Shown: in pieces, positions 17,193 through 25,336 of the stretch | How positions within the stretch are numbered: the first letter of the stretch is position 1 | Layout: each line of letters opens with the position of its first letter | NCBI RefSeq assembly: GCF_030811595.1 | Contig: NZ_JAUSRB010000002.1 | Coordinates: forward strand, 4,836,001-4,900,000 | DNA length: 64,000 nt | Direction: 5' to 3' | From: Streptosporangium brasiliense | Lineage (GTDB): Bacteria > Actinomycetota > Actinomycetes > Streptosporangiales > Streptosporangiaceae | Translations under genes and position numbers: made by a program | Notes under the pieces: model-generated | The model's input: only the letters and a program-made list of their open reading frames with translations | Databases searched by the model: none | Told to the model about the DNA's origin: nothing

Positions 17193-17357
17193 GCCGCCGT
17201 GTTCGGTCAGCAGTTCGACCGGAACCCGCCAGCCGTCGGCGTCGCTGATGCGCCGTTCGGCCACCGGTTTGCCGGTCTTGTCGACCAGGGCGACGTCATG
17301 GTGTTTTTCCGCCCGGTCGATTCCGCATGTCACCGTCACCGGTCGGCTGTCGGGCAT
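17193..17357 (-). mobile_element. N-terminal fragment of an IS110-family transposase
   Basis: About 55 residues (TVTCGIDRAEKHHDVALVDK, then ERRISDADGWRVPVELLTEHG) match the start of IS110 DEDD transposases, including the first catalytic Asp in GID. Homology stops abruptly at 17193, where phage-like sequence begins, so the element is broken. IS110 ends are not recognisable. Confidence 0.6.
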
Positions 17358-17578
17358 GGGCGTCTTCTGGTCGGGCCGGTGCGGATCTGAGTTACCGGCG
17401 GAGACGGCGATTATCGGGACTGTCGACTACATGCACCGGGTTTTGATTAGGCGTGATGCCTATATCAGCAGATCAGAGCGTTTGTCGAGTGCCAAACCGA
17501 CCCTTGTTAACTGAGGGTTAACGCGCGTATTCTGACCTTCTCGCGTCATGTACAGGCTGTTCCGGACAGGAGGTATGT

Positions 17579-18721
17579 GTGGCGAACCTCGCCGACCGGC
17601 TGGGGGAGGCGCTGCGTCATCGCGGCTACTCCACCCGGAGGGCAGCGAGAGCCGTCACCGACGCGGGAGTACAGACCACTCACGTCTACATTCACCAGCT
17701 GAGCAAGGGCCAGCGGACCAATCCGACCCTGGAGCAGCTCACGGCGCTCGCCGTGCTGTTGCAGGTGCCTGTGGGATGGCTTGTGGGGGATGACATCCCT
17801 AGCCCTTTCTCTTCCGGCGACAGCGGTCCGGTTCTCCCCGACATCGAGGAGAACCCGCCGCGCCTCGTCGGAAAGCTCGACGCCGGCCAGCGCGCTGTTC
17901 TGGGCGAGCGGCTGCGGCTCCTGCGGGAGGCGCGCGGGCTGTCTCCGGCGCAAGCCGGGGACATGGTCGACGTCGATGAGCGGGTGGTCATGTCCGTGGA
18001 GAACGGCGCCGCCGAGGCTGAGACCCCACTCGACGACGTCGAAGCGCTGCTCACCCTCTACGGCGTGACCGCCCGCTTCCAGCGGGAGGCGATCCTGTCG
18101 ATCGCCCGTGGCGAGCGCGAGCCGGGATGGTGGGACATGCCCGCCATCCCGCTGTGGGTGTCGGCGACGTTCGGGCTGGAACAGCGCGCGGAGCTGATCC
18201 GCACCTACCAGCTCCAGTTCGTCCCCCCGCTGCTGCAGACCGCCGAATACGCGACGGCCGCGGTCCGCGTCTCCCAGAACCCGTTCCCGTCACCCGAGCT
18301 GATCACGGGGGCGGTGGAGACGACGGCGCGCCGGCAGGACGCGCTGGCCCGGGAGGGCGGCCCGGCGCTGTGGGCGGTCGTCGACGAGGCGGCGCTGATG
18401 CGTTGCATCGCCGGGCCGCAGGTCCAGGCCGACCAGCTGAGCCACCTGATCGGAGTGTCGAAGCTGCCGCACGTCACGCTGCAGGTGACGCGGCTGGTGT
18501 CGTCGTACGTGCCGAGGTCGGCACCGTTCACGATGTTCCGCTTCCCCGACATGGACCCGGTGGTCTCGGTCCACCAGTTCGACAACGACTTCGTGCTGGA
18601 CGGCACGGACGTGGACGGCTACCACGAGGCGTTCGCCAGGCTGACGGTGGCGGCGTGCATGCCGCAGGAGACGCCCGACGTGCTCACGGAGATCCGCGAC
18701 AGGCTCTGCGCGCTGACGTGA
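17579..18721 (+). CDS. XRE regulator with two HTH domains and a DUF5753 domain
   Basis: A 380-residue DNA-binding protein. Residues 1-75 form a Cro/C1-type HTH of the EspR-like kind (LGEALRHRGYSTRRAARAV, then THVYIHQLSKGQRTNPTLEQL). Residues about 100-160 form a second XRE domain (GERLRLLREARGLSPAQAGDMV), and the rest is DUF5753, recognisable from EPGWWDM, TYQLQFVPPLLQTAEYA and FTMFRFPDMDPVVSV. XRE-DUF5753 proteins usually have one HTH and sit beside a small DUF397 gene; here there are two HTHs and no DUF397 partner nearby. GTG start with AGGAGG 5 bases ahead. Confidence 0.85.
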   Translation: MANLADRLGEALRHRGYSTRRAARAVTDAGVQTTHVYIHQLSKGQRTNPTLEQLTALAVLLQVPVGWLVGDDIPSPFSSGDSGPVLPDIEENPPRLVGKLDAGQRAVLGERLRLLREARGLSPAQAGDMVDVDERVVMSVENGAAEAETPLDDVEALLTLYGVTARFQREAILSIARGEREPGWWDMPAIPLWVSATFGLEQRAELIRTYQLQFVPPLLQTAEYATAAVRVSQNPFPSPELITGAVETTARRQDALAREGGPALWAVVDEAALMRCIAGPQVQADQLSHLIGVSKLPHVTLQVTRLVSSYVPRSAPFTMFRFPDMDPVVSVHQFDNDFVLDGTDVDGYHEAFARLTVAACMPQETPDVLTEIRDRLCALT

Positions 18722-18761
18722 CCGGTGCCCCGGCCGCCCGGCCCGCGCCGGGGGACTACTG

Positions 18762-19000
18762 GGCCCTCCACTCGGGCCGGCGTCACCAGGGGAAAAGTAG
18801 CTGTGAGTGATCGGCTCCCATCATCCAACCGAGAGTCCGGGCTGCATCATGGCTGTTCACCGGCCTCGCGAGAAGACCGCCATCCCAGACGACCGCGGAG
18901 CGCTATGACTTCGCATCCTGATCAAGAATTATGCCGGAAGGCTTTGACCTGGTCTTTCTCGCTACTTTGAGGCTGGTGACGCCGACCCGAGTGAAAGGCC
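18762..19000. mobile_element. 239-bp MITE-like element with 27-bp terminal inverted repeats
   Basis: The ends 18762-18788 and 18974-19000 are inverted copies matching at 24 of 27 positions. The left 58 bases also match, at about 86 percent, the reverse complement of the IS256 remnant end at 42822-42879. No gene lies inside. No target duplication is visible. It abuts the break point of a kdpD fragment. It is best read as a non-autonomous derivative of an IS256-type element. Confidence 0.65.
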
Positions 19001-19213
19001 TTCCTCGATGTCCTGCCAGCGCTTGGCGTTGGGAGAGCCGGGCACGTTGATGTGGACGAGTTCGTCGATGAGCACGATCTTCGGGTTGCGAGCCAGGACG
19101 GAGTCCACGTCGAGCTCGGTGAAGGCGGTCCCGCGGTAGACCAGCGTCTTGCGCGGGAGAACCTCCATGCCGTCCAGGAGTGCGGCGGTGCGGGGACGGC
19201 CGCGGGTCTCCAC
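19001..19213 (-). pseudogene. Fragment of a second kdpD (N-terminal KdpD domain)
   Basis: About 70 residues (ETRGRPRTAALLDGMEVLPR to NVPGSPNAKRWQDIEEG) align without gaps to residues about 43-112 of the intact KdpD at 21952-24489, but with many substitutions, so this is a diverged paralogue rather than a recent copy. Both ends are missing; homology stops exactly at the inverted-repeat element. It lacks the nucleotide-binding loop and cannot work. Confidence 0.75.
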
Positions 19214-19321
19214 TGTGGTCCCGAAAAATCACGCGGCTTGATGAATTCCCTACGGTCCGCCTTGTCGCTGCCACGCCATCATGGAATCGGGGAATGTTCG
19301 GCCGGAAGCGTGATCATCTTG

Positions 19322-19885
19322 ATGCACAGTAATTTCATCGCGGTATTGGGATTGGGGCGCTTCGGCAGTTCGGTCGCGCTGAGCCTGGCCGCGAACGGTG
19401 AGCGAGCTCTCGGGATCGATCGTGAGCCTGAGGCGGTGCTTGCTCTGGCCGGCCGCCTTGACCATGCCGCAGTGGCGGATGCGACCGACCTGGACGAGTT
19501 GCGGCGACTCGGGATGGCCGAGGCCGGGCAGGCGGTGGTGGCCATGGGGGATGTCGTGGCCAGCGCTCTCACCACCTCGTTGCTCGCCGGACTCGGAGTT
19601 CAGGAGATCTGGGGCAGGGCGACGACGCACCGCCACGCGAAGATCCTCGAACGGGTCGGCGCCCACCGCGTCGTGATGCCGGAGCAGGATGCAGGGAAAA
19701 TGCTTGCCGGATTGCTGTCCGGCCCGACCCCCAACACCGCCTTTATCAAAACACGTATGTATTTCGACCTCGCCCGCCACCCCGCCCGGCCCGCCCACGC
19801 GCCCGGCGGGCGGGTGAGGCCCTCGCGGGGCAGAGGCTCGGGGGCTGCAGCCCCCGAGCCCACAGACCGAACTCCGCCTTGGTGA
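19322..19885 (+). pseudogene. TrkA/KtrA-type potassium channel subunit lacking its C-terminal domain
   Basis: Residues 4-140 are a complete RCK/TrkA-N Rossmann domain: FIAVLGLGRFGSS has the GxGxxG loop and LGIDRE the ribose-binding acid. Such proteins gate Trk/Ktr potassium channels by NAD(H) or ATP binding. After GKMLAGLLSGP the chain leaves the family and becomes Arg/Pro/Gly-rich; the expected TrkA-C domain is missing and the frame crosses a 26-bp palindrome, so the tail is probably non-coding DNA read through. No Trk/Ktr membrane subunit is nearby. ATG at 19322; a GTG at 19310 is the alternative. Confidence 0.6.
19835..19860. terminator. 26-bp perfect palindrome
   Basis: A perfect 26-base inverted repeat centred on CTGCAG, with arms beginning GGCTCGGGGG. 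It could form a very stable hairpin and act as a terminator in either direction, or be the scar of a lost element. It lies in the aberrant 3' tail of the TrkA-like frame. Confidence 0.5.
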
Positions 19886-20050
19886 AGGGCCGTTTCCATG
19901 GCACTGGTCCCGGAGGCCTGGGCGCCAACCGATGGCGGGTGGGCGAGTGGGCGCGCCAAGCGGGCAGCGATACGTGGATCATCACGCACGACGGGGTAGA
20001 TCTAGGGCGTTGACCTGCATAAACGCAAAATGGGTGGGGGTGATGCAGTG

Positions 20051-20809
20051 ATGAGTGGCCGCATGAGGCATTTATCCGCAGATCACGTCGCGTTCCTGGT
20101 CGCGCTGGTGGCGCCACCGGCCGTTGCGGGGGTGCTGGTGCCGTTTCGCGACAGCCTGCCCAACACCAGCGTCGCGCTCGTCCTGGTCGTGATCGTGGTC
20201 GCGGTCGCCGCCCTGGGCAACCGCCTGGCCGGCGCGTTGGCGGCCATCTCGGCCGCGGTGTGGTTCAACTTCTTCTTCACCCAGCCCTACCAGCGCTTCA
20301 CCATCACCCGGCCCGCCGACATCCAGAGCGCGCTGCTGCTGCTCATCGTGGGCCTGGCGGTCTCGCAGTTGGCCGCCCGCGCCCGGAAGCTGAAGGTGGT
20401 GACCATCACCGACGCCGACTACCTGGCCCGCATCCACGACACCGCCGCTCTGGCGCAGAACACCAGGGCGCCCGGAACGGTGGTCGATCACGTCACCGCC
20501 CAGCTCACCGAGGTGCTGCACCTGCGCGGCTGCCGTTTCGAGTACGGCACGCTGACCGGCCACCCGCCCCGGCTGGAGCAAGACGGCAGCGTGACCTGGG
20601 GCCGCAGACGCTGGGACGCCGACCGGCTCGGATGGCCCGATACCGAGGTCGAGCTGCGCACCTTCGGCAACGGCCGCTTCTACGGCCGGTTCATGCTCAA
20701 GCCCACTCCGGGCAGGGTCCCGCCGTTGCAGGCACGCCTGGTCGCCGTCACCCTGGCCGATCAAGCAGGGTCGGCGCTGGACATCGCCGCAAGCGACTCG
20801 GGCGGTTGA
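20051..20809 (+). CDS. DUF4118 (KdpD-like sensor) membrane protein
   Basis: A 252-residue protein. Residues about 12-105 are four membrane helices with the DUF4118 signature of KdpD sensors (FRDSLPNTSVALVLV, GALAAISAAVWFNFFFTQPY, then LLIVGLAVSQLAARARK). The rest is a soluble domain (YLARIHDTAALAQN to VTLADQAGSALDIA) of GAF-like appearance. No histidine kinase core is present. Such stand-alone DUF4118 proteins occur near kdp genes in actinobacteria; a potassium or turgor sensing accessory role is inferred from the neighbourhood. ATG at 20051 is chosen; GGGGG lies about 12 bases before it. Confidence 0.65.
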   Translation: MSGRMRHLSADHVAFLVALVAPPAVAGVLVPFRDSLPNTSVALVLVVIVVAVAALGNRLAGALAAISAAVWFNFFFTQPYQRFTITRPADIQSALLLLIVGLAVSQLAARARKLKVVTITDADYLARIHDTAALAQNTRAPGTVVDHVTAQLTEVLHLRGCRFEYGTLTGHPPRLEQDGSVTWGRRRWDADRLGWPDTEVELRTFGNGRFYGRFMLKPTPGRVPPLQARLVAVTLADQAGSALDIAASDSGG

Positions 20810-20895
20810 CGGCCAGCGCAGGTGGTGTTCGGGAGTACTGGGCCTTGTTCCAGGTCGGGTCATTTCAAGCCGTCACGAATTCACACTGTGATCAA

Positions 20896-20929
20896 CAAGT
20901 GGGGCCAAGTCAGACCGCCAAGTGGGGCC
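20896..20929. repeat. Repeated CAAGTGGGGCC motif
   Basis: Two copies of CAAGTGGGGCC separated by about 12 bases. Motifs of this kind are seen near ends of IS21-like elements in actinobacteria; no transposase is left. It may be an insertion scar. Confidence 0.25.
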
Positions 20930-20984
20930 GACTGGAACCGTCCTGATCAGGCGTCGCGGCGCACCTCGCGACCAAGATCCTGAT

Positions 20985-21165
20985 GCTCGGGGGGATTTAC
21001 GGCGCCTGCCTGTTGCGGACGGCTCCTGTGATGCCGTGGTGTGCTCGTTGGTGTTGTGCTGTGCCGCGCGGGTGCGGGAGACGCTGCGGGAAGTGCGGCG
21101 GGTGCCGGCGCCCCGCGGTGAGCTTCGGTTCTACGAGCACCAGCGTTCCGGCAATCCGATGGTGA
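20985..21165 (+). pseudogene. Fragment of a class I SAM methyltransferase
   Basis: The stretch RLPVADGSCDAVVCSLVLCC, then LREVRRVPAPRGELRFYEHQ, is the motif II-III region of methyltransferase type 11 proteins. The SAM-binding glycine loop upstream and the C-terminal part are missing. The usual R-V-L-x-P-G-G here reads RVPAPRG, a sign of decay. Confidence 0.5.
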
Positions 21166-21286
21166 CGCCGGCGGAGAGCCTGATGACTCCGCTCTGATCG
21201 CAGCTCTCCATGGGCTGTCAGGATGGCTGACACGCCACGACTCGCCGTCGACAGGAGGGGCCCGGCGCCGAGCTGGAGCCTGGGCG

Positions 21287-21955
21287 TCATGGGGTGTAGC
21301 GGTAGCCCATGCCCGGCTCGGTGATCAGGTGTTGCGGGCGGGCGGGGTCGCGTTCCAGTTTCTTGCGGAGCTGGGCCATGTACTGGCGTAGGTAGTGGGT
21401 TTCCTTGACGTGTTTGCTGCCCCAGACCTCGGCCAGCAGATAGCGCTGCGAGATGAGCTTGCCCGGGCTGCGCAGCAGGATCTCCAGGATGTGCCATTCG
21501 GTGGGGGTGAGCCGCAGACCCCCCGAGACGGTCTTGCGGGTCAGGTCCACCGTGTGGTCGCCGATCTGGATGCTGGCCAGTTCGGCCTCCTGGATGGCGG
21601 CGCGGCGGGAGACGGCGCGGATGCGGGCGAGGAACTCCTCGATGCTGAATGGCTTGGTCACGTAGTCGTCGGCGCCGGCGTCCAAGGCGTCGATCTTGTC
21701 CTGGTTTCCGGCGCGCCCGGACAACACGACGATGGGGGTCTGGGTCCAGCCGCGCAGACCGTGGATGACGTCCACGCCGTCGATGTCGGGCAGGCCGAGG
21801 TCGAGCACGACGAGGTCGGGGTGCCATTCGGCGGCCTGGCGCAGCGCGGACGAGCCGTCGGCGGCGACCGAAACCTCGTAGTGACGGGCGGTCAGGTTGA
21901 TGCGGAGGGCGCGCAGGATCTGTGGCTCGTCGTCCACGACGAGGATCTTGGTCAT
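21287..21955 (-). CDS. kdpE: Response regulator KdpE
   Basis: A 222-residue OmpR-type regulator. The receiver domain has the acidic pair D9-D10, the phospho-acceptor in LVVLDLGLPD and K in YVTKPF; the C-terminal winged helix reads LTPTEWHILEILLRSPGKLI and ends GMGYRY. KdpE activates the kdp genes when KdpD senses low potassium or turgor. Its ATG overlaps the kdpD stop (ATGA), and it closes the kdp operon. The start at 21955 is fixed by that overlap and by the typical MTKILVVDDE beginning. Confidence 0.96.
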   Translation of the reverse strand: MTKILVVDDEPQILRALRINLTARHYEVSVAADGSSALRQAAEWHPDLVVLDLGLPDIDGVDVIHGLRGWTQTPIVVLSGRAGNQDKIDALDAGADDYVTKPFSIEEFLARIRAVSRRAAIQEAELASIQIGDHTVDLTRKTVSGGLRLTPTEWHILEILLRSPGKLISQRYLLAEVWGSKHVKETHYLRQYMAQLRKKLERDPARPQHLITEPGMGYRYTP

Positions 21956-24489
21956 CCTGTCGTCGCCCGGGACGATACGGGCATGATGACGATCATGGTG
22001 AGACCTCCCCCTGGTGTCTCCTCGGGTATGAGAGTGCCGCCCATGGCTTCGGTCAGCCCACGCGAGAGCGCGAGCCCCAGGCCGACGCCGGTGCCGTTGG
22101 GCCGGTCGCCGAGTCGCTGGAAGGGCAGGAAGACACGTTCGTGGTCCTGGGGCGGGATGCCGGGGCCGCGGTCGATCACCCGGATCTCGACTTCGTCGTC
22201 GTGCCGACTGCCAGTGATCAGCACCTTGTGGCCGGGCGGGCTGTAGCGGACGGCATTGGTCATCAGGTTGACCAGCACCCGTTCGAGCAGGGCCGGGTCG
22301 GCGACGATGTCGGGCAGCTCGACGGAGATGTCGCCCTCGATGCGGTCGCGCAAGGGTCCTAGGTTGTCGACGGCGCGGGGCACGACCTCCTCCAGGGCGA
22401 CAGGTTGCAACGACAGGCCGAGGACACCGGCTTGCAGGCGGCTCATGTCGAGCAGGTTCTCCACCAGCCGGTCCAGTCCGGCCAGGGACTCGTCGGCGGT
22501 GGCGAGCAACTCGTCGCGGTCCTCGTCCGTCCAGCTGATGTCCGCGTTGCGCAGGCTTTCGACGGCGGCTTTGGCGGCCGAGAGCGGGGTGCGCAGGTCG
22601 TGGCTGACGGCCGCGAGCAGCGCGGTGCGCATCTTGTCCGCCTCGGCGAGGGGTCTGGCCAGTTCGGCCTCTTCCTGGAGGCGTTCCTGGCGCAGTGCGA
22701 CGGCGGCCTCGGCGGCGAAGGCCTCCAGCAACCGCCGGTCGCTGGCGTCCAGCAGTCGCCCGCGGGCGGCGAGAACCAGCTTGTCGCTGATCACGACGTC
22801 GGTGTCGGCGGCGGCGGGCGCGGTGCAGGGGGCGGCGCCGGAGGTGGCGATGATGCGCCAGGCTTCGGGTTCGGCCTGGTCGTCGGGGAGGGGTTCGCCG
22901 ATGCGTTCGAGCAGGGTGACCGAGTCCAGGCCGAACGTCTCGCGCAGCCGACCCAGCAGCGACGGCAGCGCGGCCTCGCCCCGCAGCACGTGTCCGGCCA
23001 GCGTGGACAGCGCCTCGGCGTCCGCACTCGCCTGGGCAGCCTGACGGGTACGCCGGGCGGCCAGGTCCACGATTGTGCTGACGGCCGCCGCGACCAGGAT
23101 GAACACGATCAACGCGAGCAGGTTCTCCGGATCGGCGATGGTCAGCTGGCCGATGGGCGGGGTGAAGAACCAGTTGAGCAGCAGCGAGCCGCCCACGGCC
23201 GCGGCGATCGCCGGCCACATGCCGCCGATCAGCGCGACGCCGATGACCAGGCACAGGAACAGCAGGATCTCGCTGGGCAGCGAGATCATGTCCCGGAACG
23301 GGGCAAGCGTGGCGGTCAGCGCCGGCATGCCCGCCACCGCCACGGCCCATCCGGTCAGCCGCCGTTTCCGGGTCAGCGCGGCCCGGGAGCGTTCGGGCCG
23401 ACGGCGGCCCTTCTTGGCCTCCTCGTGGGTGACCAGGTGCACGTCGATGGAGCCGGACAGGGAGGTGGTCTCCACGCCGACGCCCCGCGAGAGAATCTGC
23501 GCGAAACGACCTCTGCGGGACGCGCCGAGCACCAGTTGGGTGGCGTTGACGCCGCGGGCGAAGTCGAGCAGGGCGCGCGGGATGTCGTCACCGACGACCT
23601 GGTGGTAGGTGCCGCCCATGCTCTCGACCAGGGTGCGCTGGCGGGCCAGGTTGGCCGGGGCGGCGCCGGCCAGCCCGTCGGCGCTGGTGACGTGCACGGC
23701 CAGCAGATCGGCGCCTTTGGTGCGGGCGGCGATGCGGGCGGCCCGGCGTACCAGGGTGTCGCACTCAGGGCCGCCGGTCAGCGCGACGACGACGCGTTCG
23801 CGGGTCTCCCAGGTGGCGGCGATGCCGTGGTCGGCGCGGTAGCGGTCGAGCTGCTCGTCGACCTTGCCGACCACCCAGAGCAGGGCGAGTTCGCGCAGGG
23901 CGGTGAGGTTACCGACGCGGAAGTAGTTCGACATGGCCGCGCTGACCTTCTCGGGGGCGTACACGTTGCCGTGCGCCATGCGGCGGCGCAGCGCCTCGGG
24001 CGACATGTCGACCAGCTCGATCTGGTCCGCCCGCCGCACCACCTCATCCGGTACGGTCTCGCGCTGTGGCACGCCGGTGATCTCCTGGACGACGTCGTTG
24101 ACCGATTCCAGGTGCTGGATGTTGACCGTGGTGATGACGTCGATGCCGGCGTCGAGGATCTCGTCGATGTCCTGCCAGCGCTTGACGTTCTTGGAGCCGG
24201 GCACGTTGGTGTGGGCCAGCTCGTCGATCAGCACCACCTTCGGCGCGCGGGCGATGACGGCCTCAACGTCGAGCTCGGTAAATGTGGTGCCGCGGTAGAC
24301 GACGGTCTTGCGCGGGACCATCTCCATGCCCTCCAGCAGGGCGGCGGTACGGGGGCGCCCGTGGGTCTCGACCAGGCCCACGACCACGTCCCGGCCGCGC
24401 TCGCACGCCCGGCGGCCCTCGCCGAGCATCGCGTACGTCTTGCCGACTCCGGGCGCCGCCCCGAGGTAGACCCGCAGCCGCCCCCTCAT
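21952..24489 (-). CDS. kdpD: Potassium sensor histidine kinase KdpD
   Basis: A full-length 845-residue KdpD. Residues 1-215 are the KdpD domain with an ATP-binding loop APGVGKTYA near residue 12 and VVLIDELAHTNVPGS near 95. A universal-stress-like domain follows (residues about 245-370), then the four DUF4118 membrane helices (about 395-490), a GAF-like region, the phospho-acceptor H630 in VSHDLRTPLSA, and the ATPase domain with VLVNLMTNAVRYSP and DRGPGIP. It is 1 base downstream of kdpC and overlaps kdpE by 4 bases. Confidence 0.96.
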   Translation of the reverse strand: MRGRLRVYLGAAPGVGKTYAMLGEGRRACERGRDVVVGLVETHGRPRTAALLEGMEMVPRKTVVYRGTTFTELDVEAVIARAPKVVLIDELAHTNVPGSKNVKRWQDIDEILDAGIDVITTVNIQHLESVNDVVQEITGVPQRETVPDEVVRRADQIELVDMSPEALRRRMAHGNVYAPEKVSAAMSNYFRVGNLTALRELALLWVVGKVDEQLDRYRADHGIAATWETRERVVVALTGGPECDTLVRRAARIAARTKGADLLAVHVTSADGLAGAAPANLARQRTLVESMGGTYHQVVGDDIPRALLDFARGVNATQLVLGASRRGRFAQILSRGVGVETTSLSGSIDVHLVTHEEAKKGRRRPERSRAALTRKRRLTGWAVAVAGMPALTATLAPFRDMISLPSEILLFLCLVIGVALIGGMWPAIAAAVGGSLLLNWFFTPPIGQLTIADPENLLALIVFILVAAAVSTIVDLAARRTRQAAQASADAEALSTLAGHVLRGEAALPSLLGRLRETFGLDSVTLLERIGEPLPDDQAEPEAWRIIATSGAAPCTAPAAADTDVVISDKLVLAARGRLLDASDRRLLEAFAAEAAVALRQERLQEEAELARPLAEADKMRTALLAAVSHDLRTPLSAAKAAVESLRNADISWTDEDRDELLATADESLAGLDRLVENLLDMSRLQAGVLGLSLQPVALEEVVPRAVDNLGPLRDRIEGDISVELPDIVADPALLERVLVNLMTNAVRYSPPGHKVLITGSRHDDEVEIRVIDRGPGIPPQDHERVFLPFQRLGDRPNGTGVGLGLALSRGLTEAMGGTLIPEETPGGGLTMIVIMPVSSRATTG

Positions 24490-24490
24490 C

Positions 24491-25336
24491 TCAGGCTCCG
24501 TCGAGGGCGAGGTTGAGCTCGAGCACGTTCACCGACGGTTCCCCCATGAAGCCGAGCGCCCGGCCGGTGGTGTGCTCGTCGATCAGGGTCTTGACCTGCT
24601 CAAGCGGAAGTCCGCGTTCTTTGGCCACGCGGGGCGCCTGGAGTTCGGCGTAGGCGAGGGAGATGTGCGGGTCGAGGCCGGAGCCGCTGGCCGTCACCGC
24701 ATCGGCCGGCACGGCCGGCGTCCCGGCGTCGCCGCGGACGGGGACGGTGCGGCCGGCCGCGTAGTCCTCGCCCGGCTTGGCGCACTCCACCTTCAGGCCC
24801 TGGTACTCCGCAATGAACGGAGTCGTGGGGCAGGCCTGGTTGACGCTGACGGCGCGGTCGGGGAAGACCTTCAGTGCCGCGCCCACGCCGTCCGGGGTGC
24901 AGTACGGCCGGGCCCCGGAGACGCCCTCCAGCTCGCCGACCGCCCTGGACCGGGTGCAGACCTGGGTGAGCAGGGACTGCTTGCCCTCGTCGTCCTTGGC
25001 GCCCGGCACCGGCAGCGTGTCGATGATGTCCTCGGGGCCGAGGTTGCTGGCGCTGGTGGAGGTCGGGTCGTAGCCGTCTCCGGCGGCCGATGGGCGGGAC
25101 TGGAAGTACTTCCTGACCGGGTTGCCGTCGGCGTCGGTGAAGGACTGGCCGATGAGCGCGCTGCCCACGTCCTTGCCGTCCTTCTGGATGATCGACCCGT
25201 TGGCCTTGTCGGTGAACAGTGCCTGGGCGACACCGGTGGTGACCAGTGGATAGACCAGGCCGAGCAGAACGGTCAGAACGGCGACCGCGCGGAGGGCGGT
25301 CAGGTGCTGGCGCAGCCAGCTTGGCAGACGTTCCAT
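24491..25336 (-). CDS. kdpC: KdpC subunit of the Kdp potassium pump, long form
   Basis: KdpC links KdpA and KdpB in the high-affinity potassium ATPase. One N-terminal membrane helix (residues about 15-40) precedes the periplasm-side domain; GQSFTD, YFQSRPSAA, SNLGPED and the C-terminal ASGSGLDPHIS and NVLELNLALD are family hallmarks. At 281 residues it is about 80 longer than usual. The extra part, roughly residues 120-210, lies between SNLGP and the DPHIS region and has four cysteines (QVCTR, PYCTP, QACPT, VECAK), possibly two disulfides outside the membrane. Its ATG shares one base with the kdpB stop. Confidence 0.93.
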   Translation of the reverse strand: MERLPSWLRQHLTALRAVAVLTVLLGLVYPLVTTGVAQALFTDKANGSIIQKDGKDVGSALIGQSFTDADGNPVRKYFQSRPSAAGDGYDPTSTSASNLGPEDIIDTLPVPGAKDDEGKQSLLTQVCTRSRAVGELEGVSGARPYCTPDGVGAALKVFPDRAVSVNQACPTTPFIAEYQGLKVECAKPGEDYAAGRTVPVRGDAGTPAVPADAVTASGSGLDPHISLAYAELQAPRVAKERGLPLEQVKTLIDEHTTGRALGFMGEPSVNVLELNLALDGA

